Shown: piece by piece, positions 42,786-49,620 of the stretch | Layout of the letters: the number at the start of each line of letters is the position of its first letter | Numbering within the stretch: the first letter of the stretch is position 1 | Assembly: GCA_035693025.1 (NCBI GenBank) | Contig: DASSHI010000030.1 | Span: 21,264 to 85,263, forward strand | Reading direction: 5' to 3' | Length of the DNA: 64,000 nucleotides | Source of the DNA: VRUE01 sp035693025 | GTDB taxonomy: Bacteria > Actinomycetota > Thermoleophilia > Solirubrobacterales > 70-9 | Notes under the pieces: model-generated | The model's database searches: none | Told to the model about the DNA's origin: nothing | The model's input: the letters and a program-made list of their open reading frames with translations, nothing else | Made by a program: the position numbers and the translations under genes

Positions 42786-43583
42786 ATGTCCCCCAGCAAG
42801 GGCTCAGAGAGCTCCCGACCCGGCAAGGGTGAGATGACGATTCGTCAGCTCGCCAAGCGCACGGGCATGACCGTGCGCAACATCCGCGCCCATCAGACCC
42901 GCGGCCTGCTGCCACCGCCGATCGTCCGCGGCCGCACCGGCTACTACGGAGAGGAGCACGCGGCGCGGATCGAGCTGACCCGCGAGATGCAGGCCGACGG
43001 GCTCAACCTCGAGGCGATCCGGCGCGTGCTCGACAGCGGTGACGGCTCCGCCTCGGCGATGTTCGACTTCACCCGGGCCCTGCGCGCGCCCTTCGAAGAC
43101 GAGGCGCCGGAGATCGTCGAGGCCGAGGAGCTGGCCGAAGTCTGGGGCGACGCGGCCGACGCGAAGCTGCAGTCCAGGGCCGAAAAACTCGGCGTCTTCC
43201 GTGCCCTGCCGGACGGGCGGATCGAGGTGATCAGCCCACAGCTGCTGCGGGCCGCGGTCGAGCTGTCCGAGCTCGGCGTCGGCGCCGAGGGCGCGCTGAT
43301 AACGGCTGAGAAGCTGCGCCGCTACGCCGACGGCGTCGCCCGCGCCTTCGTCGATCTCTTCGTCAAGGAGGTGTGGCAGCCGTTCGACAGGGCCGGCCGC
43401 CCCGAAGGGGACTGGCCACGGATGAGCGAGGCGCTGGAACGCATGCGGCCCCTGGCGGCCAGCGCCCTCCTGGCCACCTTCCAGATCGCGATGGGGGAGG
43501 CGGTCGAGAAGGAGAGCGAGCGCACGCTGCGGCCCGCCGCCCGCCCGGGAAAACGCTCCGGCAAGCGCCGGAAGAAGCGCTAG
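42786..43583 (+). CDS. MerR-family transcriptional regulator
   Basis: A 265-residue protein. The MerR winged helix is at about residues 17-85 (MTIRQLAKRTGMTVRNIRAHQTRGLLPPPI...GYYGEEHAARIELT). Instead of a metal or drug-binding loop it has a long helical C-terminal domain of unknown ligand specificity and ends in a basic tail (RPGKRSGKRRKKR). An internal ATG 42834 directly before TIRQLAK could also be used. Its stop overlaps the convergent TetR gene by 4 bp. Confidence 0.88.
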   Translation: MSPSKGSESSRPGKGEMTIRQLAKRTGMTVRNIRAHQTRGLLPPPIVRGRTGYYGEEHAARIELTREMQADGLNLEAIRRVLDSGDGSASAMFDFTRALRAPFEDEAPEIVEAEELAEVWGDAADAKLQSRAEKLGVFRALPDGRIEVISPQLLRAAVELSELGVGAEGALITAEKLRRYADGVARAFVDLFVKEVWQPFDRAGRPEGDWPRMSEALERMRPLAASALLATFQIAMGEAVEKESERTLRPAARPGKRSGKRRKKR

Positions 43584-44344
43584 GCGAGAGCCGCGTCGTC
43601 GAGCTCGTCGCCGGCGGCGTCATGGCCCGCATAGGCGAGGACGGCGAAATACATCAGCGAGGGGAGGAGCTCGTCGAGCTTCGCCGTCTCGCCTTTCTGC
43701 AGGCGCGAGTAGAGCACCGATTCGATTCCTCCGACGACCCCGGCGGCGGCGATCGCCGAGGGGGCCTCGTCGAGATCCTCCCTGACCAAAGCGTCGATAC
43801 AAGTGGCGAAGCGGTCGAGCATCTCGTCGCGCCGTCGCAGTCCGGCCGGGCTGGAGGCCCGCGCCTCGACGATCACGGTACGCGCCTCGAGCGGTTCCTC
43901 CGCGAGGAAGCGCAGCAGCTCTGCGAGGCCGCTGCGGATCCGGTCTCTCCAATTCGGCTTGGCGTCGGCGACCGCGGCTTCGATGCGCTTGCTCATGCGG
44001 GCTGCGCAGGCATCGAGGGCGGCGAGGAAACAGTCCTCCTTGTCGGCGAACTGTTCGTAGAAGGTGGGGCGCGAGATGCCGGCCCGGCCGAGCACGTCCT
44101 GAACGGTGAGTGCGTTGTAGCCGATTTCCGTCACCGCGGTGACCATCGCGGCGAGCAGGCGCTCTCGTTGGACGGCTTTGACCAGCGCGGACGGCAGCGT
44201 CCTGACCCCCGCCGGGAAGCGGCCGTCGGCTCGCGTCAACAGCGCCACGGCCTCGTTCAGTTCCGAATCCGACCAGCGGTCCCCGACCGCGCTGGCCAGC
44301 TTCTCCCTGCTGAGCATTACCCTATCCGGCGAACTCTCTGACAT
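43580..44344 (-). CDS. TetR/AcrR-family regulator 1
   Basis: A 254-residue repressor-type protein. A 60-residue N-terminal extension precedes the TetR helix-turn-helix (about 62-115: LLAAMVTAVTEIGYNALTVQDVLGRAGISRPTFYEQFADKEDC in its usual order). The C-terminal ligand domain resembles the two TetR proteins that follow, so the three are probably paralogues. It is divergent from TetR 2 with a 104-bp region holding an inverted repeat, the likely shared operator. Confidence 0.88.
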   Translation of the reverse strand: MSESSPDRVMLSREKLASAVGDRWSDSELNEAVALLTRADGRFPAGVRTLPSALVKAVQRERLLAAMVTAVTEIGYNALTVQDVLGRAGISRPTFYEQFADKEDCFLAALDACAARMSKRIEAAVADAKPNWRDRIRSGLAELLRFLAEEPLEARTVIVEARASSPAGLRRRDEMLDRFATCIDALVREDLDEAPSAIAAAGVVGGIESVLYSRLQKGETAKLDELLPSLMYFAVLAYAGHDAAGDELDDAALA

Positions 44345-44362
44345 AGGAACCTACGCGTTTCT

Positions 44363-44388
44363 TTTGGAAAATATGCAGGCCTTCCAAA
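44363..44388. promoter_or_regulatory. Inverted-repeat operator candidate between TetR genes
   Basis: TTTGGAA at 44363-44369 and TTCCAAA at 44382-44388 (7-bp perfect arms, 12-bp spacer), in an A+T-rich stretch between two divergent TetR genes. A further CCACAAAAG lies at 44393-44401. Likely TetR operator. Confidence 0.5.
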
Positions 44389-44448
44389 GGTACCACAAAA
44401 GTTGCCAGCGTGTCTGGGAATTTCCGCCGCCCCGGGTATCCTTGGTCG

Positions 44449-45093
44449 ATGCCGTCGAGAGGCAAAGGGGGAACGCAGGAGAGGTCGACGCCGAAACGCT
44501 CGGTGGCTTCGCCCCGCCCGGCCCTGCCGCGCGAGTTCATCGCTCTTCACAAGCAGCGTCGAATCATGGACGCGCTGGCGGAGTTGACAGCCGAACAGGG
44601 CTATGAGGCGACGAAGATCTCCGACATCGTCCGCAGGGCGGGGGTCGCTCGTAAAACGCTCTACGACAACTTCGAGGGCAAGGAGGAGGTCTTCCTCGCC
44701 GCCTTCGACGGGGCGCGGGACGAGGTCTTCCGGCGGGTCGAAGAAGGCGGCGGCGGCGACGATTGGCAGGAGCGGATCGAGGGGGGCCTCGCGGCGTTCC
44801 TCGGGTTCGTCGCCGAGCAGCCGACGGTCGCCCGCATGTGCATGATCGAGGCGCTCTCCGCGACACCGGAGACGACCAGGCGCTATGAGGACGCTCTCGA
44901 CAGCTTCGTCGAGCTGACTCGACGGGCGCTTCCCAGCGACGAGCGCCTGCCAGGCACGATCGCCGAGACGCTCGTCGGCGGAGTCGCCTGGATCGTCTAC
45001 CAGCAGATCCGTCGTGGCGAGGCCGAGCGGGCCGAGGATCTACTGCCCGAACTGACCGAGTTCATGATGGCGCCGTACCTCGCGTCCGCCTGA
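44449..45093 (+). CDS. TetR/AcrR-family regulator 2
   Basis: A 214-residue TetR protein. The helix-turn-helix (ALAELTAEQGYEATKISDIVRRAGVARKTLYDNF) is at about residues 40-80 after a basic N-terminal arm; the rest is the ligand/dimer domain. ATG 44449 is chosen; an upstream in-frame start at 44410 gives a longer but unlikely leader. It is followed by TetR 3 58 bp downstream. The ligand is unknown. Confidence 0.88.
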   Translation: MPSRGKGGTQERSTPKRSVASPRPALPREFIALHKQRRIMDALAELTAEQGYEATKISDIVRRAGVARKTLYDNFEGKEEVFLAAFDGARDEVFRRVEEGGGGDDWQERIEGGLAAFLGFVAEQPTVARMCMIEALSATPETTRRYEDALDSFVELTRRALPSDERLPGTIAETLVGGVAWIVYQQIRRGEAERAEDLLPELTEFMMAPYLASA

Positions 45094-45151
45094 GCTTCCG
45101 CGCGCAGCGGGCGGACGGGAAGTGCCTAGTGTTGGCAGACTTTAGTACTGC

Positions 45152-45790
45152 ATGACTTCCTTGCCACGGGGGCGCCACGGCCTTTCCCGCGAGTTCATCG
45201 CCGACCACCAGCGTGGGCGGTTGTTCGCGGCGGTCGGCGCGGTCATCGACCGCGGCGGATACGAGAGCACCACGGTCTCCGCGGTTGCCGGCGAGGCGGG
45301 CGTCTCGAAGAGCGACTTCTACGCCCAGTTCGCGAGTAAGGACGATTGCTTCCTGGCCGCCTACGACGCGGGCGTCGAGCGCCTGCGCGTCCAGGTGCTG
45401 GTCGCCTGCAGGGACAGCGATACCTGGGCGGAGGGGATCTGTGCAGGCTTGACAGCGGCCCTCACGGGCCTCGCCACCGACCCCGCCCAGGCGAACCTGC
45501 TGCTGGTCGAGGGGCTGCGGGCCGGGCCCGGCGTCTACGGTCGCTACCAGGAGGCGGTGGAGAGCTTCGTCGCGCAGCTGCGCGACGGCGCGCCGAGCCG
45601 TGCCGGGGCAGGCGGGCCGCCCGAGGCCACCGATGAGGCTGTCGTGGGCGGCATCGCCTCTCTGCTCGGCCGTCGCGTCTCCGCCGGCGAAGCTGCTCGC
45701 CTCGGCCGATTCTTCCCGGAACTTGCCGAATTTGCGCTCTCTCCGTACGTGGGCGTCGCCGAGGCGCGCCGCATAATCTCCTCCAGATGA
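45152..45790 (+). CDS. TetR/AcrR-family regulator 3
   Basis: A 212-residue TetR protein with a short N-terminal arm and helix-turn-helix at about residues 22-62 (VIDRGGYESTTVSAVAGEAG, then VSKSDFYAQF). The C-terminal domain shares the GGIASLLGRRVSAGEAARL pattern with regulators 1 and 2, suggesting gene duplication. Its stop overlaps the dcd start by 4 bp (ATGA), tying a regulator to a nucleotide-pool enzyme in one transcript. Confidence 0.87.
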   Translation: MTSLPRGRHGLSREFIADHQRGRLFAAVGAVIDRGGYESTTVSAVAGEAGVSKSDFYAQFASKDDCFLAAYDAGVERLRVQVLVACRDSDTWAEGICAGLTAALTGLATDPAQANLLLVEGLRAGPGVYGRYQEAVESFVAQLRDGAPSRAGAGGPPEATDEAVVGGIASLLGRRVSAGEAARLGRFFPELAEFALSPYVGVAEARRIISSR

Positions 45791-46995
45791 CCGGTGAGAC
45801 GAGCGCAGCCGCCGCGGCCGCGGCAGCCGAGCCGCGCGGTTCGGCGATCGATGGCGTTCTGCCCTCGCAGGCGCTGAGCGAGGCGATCGCGGCGGAGTGG
45901 ATCAGCTCGGGCGACTACCGAATCCGCCCGGAGGCGATTCAGCCCGCCAGCATCGACCTGCGCCTCGGCGACTTCGCCTGGGCGCTGCGCTGCAGCTTCC
46001 TACCCGACGTCGACTCGACCGTCGAGGAGAAGATCGAGGGCCTCGCCTTCCAGAAGATCGACCTGCGCGACGGAGCCGTGCTCGAGCGCGACCGCCCGTA
46101 CCTGGTGCCGCTGCTGGAGGAGCTGGCGCTGCCCGACGACGTCCGCGCCAAGGCGAATCCGAAGAGCTCGACCGGCCGCCTCGACGTCTTCACCCGGGTC
46201 CTCACCGACCGCCATCACCGCTTCGACGAGATCCGGCCCGGCTACAGGGGGCAGCTCTACCTCGAGGTCGTGCCGCGCTCGTTCGCGATCCAGGTGCGCA
46301 GCGGGCTCTCGCTCAACCAGCTGCGGCTGGCGCGCGGGGACGTGCGCCTCGCCGACGCCGAGATCCGCGCCCTGCAGGACGAGTTCCCGCTGCTCTACCT
46401 CGACTCGCACGCGCTGCGCGAGTCCGAGCTGGCGCTGGCCGAGGGTCTCTTCCTCAGCGTCGACCTCTCGGGCCCTAGCGACCGCATCGTCGGCTACCGG
46501 GCGAAGAAGAACAGCCTGCCGATCGACCTCTCGCGGATCCGCGCCTACCGCTGGACCGACTACTGGGACCCGGTCTTCCCGGAGCCGGGCGGCCGGATCG
46601 TGCTCGAGCCGGAGATCTTCTACCTGCTGCTCTCCGCCGAGGGGGTCTGCATCCCCCCGCAGATCGCGGCGGAGATGATGGCCTACGACCCCACCGCGGG
46701 CGAGCTGCGCACCCACTACGCCGGCTTCTTCGACCCCGGCTTCGGCTACGACCCCGCGGGCGGGCGGCATGGCAGCCGCGCCGCGCTCGAGGTACGGGCG
46801 CGCGACGTCTCCTTCATGGTCGAGCACCGCCAACCCGTCTGCAAGCTCGCCCTGGAGCGCACCAGCGCGCCCGCCGAGCGCTTGTACGGCGAGGACCTGG
46901 GCTCCAACTACCAAGGCCAGGTGACGATGCTCAGCAAGCACTTCGAGGAGCAAGGCGCGGGAGGGCCGGCAAGCCCTCCCGAAACGCGCGGCTGA
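45787..46995 (+). CDS. dcd: 2'-deoxycytidine 5'-triphosphate deaminase, double-domain type
   Basis: A 402-residue protein with two tandem dUTPase/Dcd-fold halves. The first (about 25-215) has PASIDLRLGD and the deaminase-type KSSTGRLDVF motif; the second (220-385) repeats the fold with RIVLEPEIFYLLLSAEGVCIP. This long form occurs in alphaproteobacteria and some actinobacteria and converts dCTP to dUTP for dTMP synthesis. The last 12 residues (GGPASPPETRG end) are encoded by the left arm of palindrome D3, so the C-terminus is element-derived. ATG 45787 overlaps the TetR 3 stop. Confidence 0.88.
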   Translation: MTGETSAAAAAAAAEPRGSAIDGVLPSQALSEAIAAEWISSGDYRIRPEAIQPASIDLRLGDFAWALRCSFLPDVDSTVEEKIEGLAFQKIDLRDGAVLERDRPYLVPLLEELALPDDVRAKANPKSSTGRLDVFTRVLTDRHHRFDEIRPGYRGQLYLEVVPRSFAIQVRSGLSLNQLRLARGDVRLADAEIRALQDEFPLLYLDSHALRESELALAEGLFLSVDLSGPSDRIVGYRAKKNSLPIDLSRIRAYRWTDYWDPVFPEPGGRIVLEPEIFYLLLSAEGVCIPPQIAAEMMAYDPTAGELRTHYAGFFDPGFGYDPAGGRHGSRAALEVRARDVSFMVEHRQPVCKLALERTSAPAERLYGEDLGSNYQGQVTMLSKHFEEQGAGGPASPPETRG

Positions 46996-47035
46996 GGCGC
47001 GCTTGAGTGTTTCGGGAGGGCTTGCCGGCCCTCCC
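46959..47035. repeat. Long palindrome D3 between convergent genes
   Basis: Perfect 27-bp inverted repeat: 46959-46985 (begins GGGAGGGCCGGCAAGCCCTC) and 47009-47035, around a GCGCG/CGCGC inner hairpin. Each arm is itself a hairpin (GGGAGGGC / GCCCTCCC). The left arm lies within dcd, whose TGA is in the loop; the right arm ends at the first base of the MerR stop. It may act as a bidirectional terminator. Confidence 0.85.
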
Positions 47036-47502
47036 TACTCGCTAGCTTGGCTCAGTGTCAGCTCGCGCAGGCGGGATTGGACGCGGCGGCGGCGGGCGAG
47101 GAGCTCCGCTTCGAGCCGGGCGATCTCGTCGCGACGGCCGCGAACGAGGTCCAGCTGGCGGGCGATGTGGCCGAGCGACTCGTCGAGGATCTGGCGCCTG
47201 CGAACCGGGTCCTCGACGCCGCTGTGCCACTCGCGGCGCAGGGCGGCCCGCGCGCCTTCGGCCTCGACCAGCTCCTTCAGCTCCTCTAGCGAGACGCCGA
47301 GCAGGGATTTCAGCCGCAGCAGCTCGGTCAGCCGCTCGACGTCGGCCTCCTCGTAGGTGCGGTGGGCCCCCGGCTGGCGTCCCGCGGCGCTCGGCAGCAG
47401 GCCGATCTCCTCGTAGTAGCGGATCGTGCGCGGGGTCGTCTCGGTCAGCTTGGCGACGTCGCCGATCCGCAGTCCCGCTCCGCTTGCGCGTTCGCCGCTC
47501 AT
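47035..47502 (-). CDS. MerR-family regulator next to MFS efflux gene
   Basis: A 155-residue MerR protein. The winged helix is at about residues 10-80 (LRIGDVAKLTETTPRTIRYYEEIGLLP), followed by a long coiled-coil dimerisation helix and a short C-terminus without metal cysteines, like drug- or stress-sensing members. Its ATG overlaps the MFS stop by 4 bp, so it is the second gene of the efflux operon and probably controls it. Its stop touches palindrome D3. Confidence 0.9.
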   Translation of the reverse strand: MSGERASGAGLRIGDVAKLTETTPRTIRYYEEIGLLPSAAGRQPGAHRTYEEADVERLTELLRLKSLLGVSLEELKELVEAEGARAALRREWHSGVEDPVRRRQILDESLGHIARQLDLVRGRRDEIARLEAELLARRRRVQSRLRELTLSQASE

Positions 47503-49037
47503 GGCAGCGCCTCGGCCTCCGCGCAGATCGCCTCCTCGATTGCCTCGCCCGGCCTGCCGGCCCGGCCATCCTCCTCGATCCCGAGAGCGTGCTTGGGCCG
47601 CAGCATCGAGACGCCGGCGCCGAGCACGGAGGTCGCGGCAAGGACCCAGAGCGCCGTGTGCATGTTGTGGATGAACGGATCGAGCTTGGCGCTGGAGAGG
47701 CCCGAGGCCAGGCCGGAGAAGATCTTGAACAGGACGGGCTTCGGCACCGCGGCGGTGACGATCGCGAGCACGAAGGCGATCGAGATCACGGCGCCGGTGT
47801 TCTGCAGCATCGTCCGCGCGCCGGCCGCGATGCCGCGCCGGTGGGTGGGCACGGCTCCCATCATCGCCGCCGTGTTGGGCGAGTTGAACATCCCCGAGCC
47901 GATTCCGACCAGCGCCAGCCAGAGCATGCTCTGCCAGTAGGCGGTGTCTGCCTGCAGCGTCGTCATCCCCGCCAGCGCCACCGCGCTGACCAGCATCCCG
48001 ATCGCGGCCAGGGCGCGCGAGCCGTGGCGGTCGGCCCAGATCCCTGCGATCGGCGAGGCGACCAGCATGCCGAGCGCCATCGGCGCGAGTTTGATGCCGG
48101 CGACGATCGGATCGTCCCCCTGGGCGCCCTGGTAGTAGAAGACGAAGACGAAGAGCAGGGCGAAGCGGGCGAGCCCGTTGATGAAGGCGGCGCCGGTGGC
48201 GGCCGCGAACATCCGGTTGCGGAAGATGTCGAGGTCGAGCATCGGCGAGCTGCCACGGTGCTCGATCAGGACGAAGAGCGGCAGCAGGATCGCTGCGACG
48301 ACCAGGCTGCCGATCACCAGCGAGTCGTTCCAGCCGGAGATGCCGCCGCGCGAGATCCCGTAGACGAGCCCGGTCAGACCGACCACGAACGTGGTGGTGC
48401 CGAGCAGGTCGAGCCCGCGCTCGGCGCCGCGGCCGACGAGCTCACGCAGCACCATCGCCGACCAGGCGGCGCCGGCGAGCGCCAGCGGCACGTTGAACCA
48501 GAAGACCCAGTGCCAGGAGATCGCCACCAGGGCGCCGCCGAGCACCGGCCCGAGCACGAGGCCGATCGCGGCGACCATCGTGTTCGTCCCCATCGCCAGG
48601 CCCAGCTCCTCCTTGGGGAAGGCGTCGGTGACCATCGCAGGGCCGTTGGCGAAGATGAATGCCCCGCCGATTCCCTGCAGGATCCGCCAGAGGATCAGCT
48701 GCGTTCCGTCAGCGGAAAAGCCGGCGCCGAGCGAGGCGGCGGCGAAGATCGCGAAGGCGCCGACAAACGCTCGCTTGCGGCCGAAGAGGTCGGAGAGGCG
48801 GCCGGCGCTGAGAACGAGCACGGTCGAGGAGATCATGTAGGCGAGGATCACCCAGACCAGTTCCAGCAGGCTGGTTCCAAGCGCCCGCTCGAGGTCCGGC
48901 AGGGCGATGATCAACGTTCCCGAGTTGGTGGCGACCAGCAGCATCCCGAGGCTCGTGCAGGAGAGCGCCCACCACTTGTAGTGGGGATGGTCGGCCGCGA
49001 CCCCCGCTTCCGCGCTGAACCTCTTTCTTACGTTCAC
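47499..49037 (-). CDS. MFS drug:H+ antiporter, DHA2 (14-helix) family
   Basis: A 512-residue EmrB/QacA-type transporter. Fourteen hydrophobic segments are visible; motif A (GRLSDLFGRKRAF) and the family motif C-like GLVLGPVLGGAL are present. The cluster with a MerR regulator suggests export of a toxic compound. The GTG start at 49037 lies in the near-palindrome TTAACGTGAACGTAA, a possible MerR-type operator overlapping the start codon, so a slightly downstream start cannot be excluded. Element B3 lies just upstream. Confidence 0.92.
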   Translation of the reverse strand: MNVRKRFSAEAGVAADHPHYKWWALSCTSLGMLLVATNSGTLIIALPDLERALGTSLLELVWVILAYMISSTVLVLSAGRLSDLFGRKRAFVGAFAIFAAASLGAGFSADGTQLILWRILQGIGGAFIFANGPAMVTDAFPKEELGLAMGTNTMVAAIGLVLGPVLGGALVAISWHWVFWFNVPLALAGAAWSAMVLRELVGRGAERGLDLLGTTTFVVGLTGLVYGISRGGISGWNDSLVIGSLVVAAILLPLFVLIEHRGSSPMLDLDIFRNRMFAAATGAAFINGLARFALLFVFVFYYQGAQGDDPIVAGIKLAPMALGMLVASPIAGIWADRHGSRALAAIGMLVSAVALAGMTTLQADTAYWQSMLWLALVGIGSGMFNSPNTAAMMGAVPTHRRGIAAGARTMLQNTGAVISIAFVLAIVTAAVPKPVLFKIFSGLASGLSSAKLDPFIHNMHTALWVLAATSVLGAGVSMLRPKHALGIEEDGRAGRPGEAIEEAICAEAEALP

Positions 49038-49053
49038 GTTAAATAGCGTAGCA

Positions 49054-49100
49054 GCGCCGTAGAGGTTTGGACCGGATAGCGGTTCAAAGCTCTACGGCGC
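49054..49100. repeat. Palindromic element B, copy 3
   Basis: 47 bp: GCGCCGTAGAGGTTTGGACC, loop GGATAGC, then GGTTCAAAGCTCTACGGCGC (two imperfect pairs). Same length and loop as copy 2 at 25251. Here it lies between two divergent genes, upstream of both, so it is not acting as a terminator for either. Confidence 0.88.
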
Positions 49101-49127
49101 CTGGGTGGGAGGTCTAGGATTCGGCCG

Positions 49128-49589
49128 ATGGCGGAGCGAATCTGGAGTGTCTATCTGGCGGGGGAGATCCACTCCGACTGGCGGGAGCAGATCGAAGCGG
49201 GGGTGCGGGATGCCGGGCTGACGGTCGAGTTCTCGGCCCCGGTGACCGACCATGCGGCCTCCGACGACGCCGGCGTCGGCACGCTGGGGGAGGAGAGCGA
49301 GGCGTTCTGGCGCGACCACCTCGGGGCGGGGGTCAACGCGATCCGCACGCAGACGCTGATCCGCAAAGCCGACGTGGTCGTCGTCCGCTTCGGCGACAAA
49401 TACCGCCAGTGGAATGCCGCCTTCGACGCCGGCTACGCGGCTGCTCTCGGCAAGCCCTACGTCACCCTCCACGACGCCGGCTTCGACCACGCGCTGAAGG
49501 AGGTGGATCGCGCCGCCTATGGGACCGCCCGCGCCCCCGAGCAGGTCGTCGCGGTCCTCCGCTACGTGATCGAGGGCAAGCTGGCATAG
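49128..49589 (+). CDS. YtoQ-family protein
   Basis: A 153-residue cytosolic protein with the YtoQ pattern: IWSVYLAGEIHSDWREQI at the N-terminus, RKADVVVVRFGDKYRQWNAAFDAGYAAALGK in its usual order in the middle and YVTLHD near the end. The fold resembles nucleoside 2-deoxyribosyltransferase-like proteins, but no activity has been shown that I can name. ATG 49128. The radical SAM gene follows 31 bp downstream, separated by the LexA-type box. Confidence 0.88.
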   Translation: MAERIWSVYLAGEIHSDWREQIEAGVRDAGLTVEFSAPVTDHAASDDAGVGTLGEESEAFWRDHLGAGVNAIRTQTLIRKADVVVVRFGDKYRQWNAAFDAGYAAALGKPYVTLHDAGFDHALKEVDRAAYGTARAPEQVVAVLRYVIEGKLA

Positions 49590-49605
49590 CCGTCCAACGA
49601 ACGTG

Positions 49606-49619
49606 CGAACATATGTTCG
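49606..49619. promoter_or_regulatory. LexA/DinR-type SOS box candidate
   Basis: CGAACATATGTTCG, a perfect 14-bp palindrome matching the actinobacterial SOS consensus, ending 1 nt before ATG 49621. The central 12 bases are identical to the site at 41260. Confidence 0.65.
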
Positions 49620-49620
49620 T

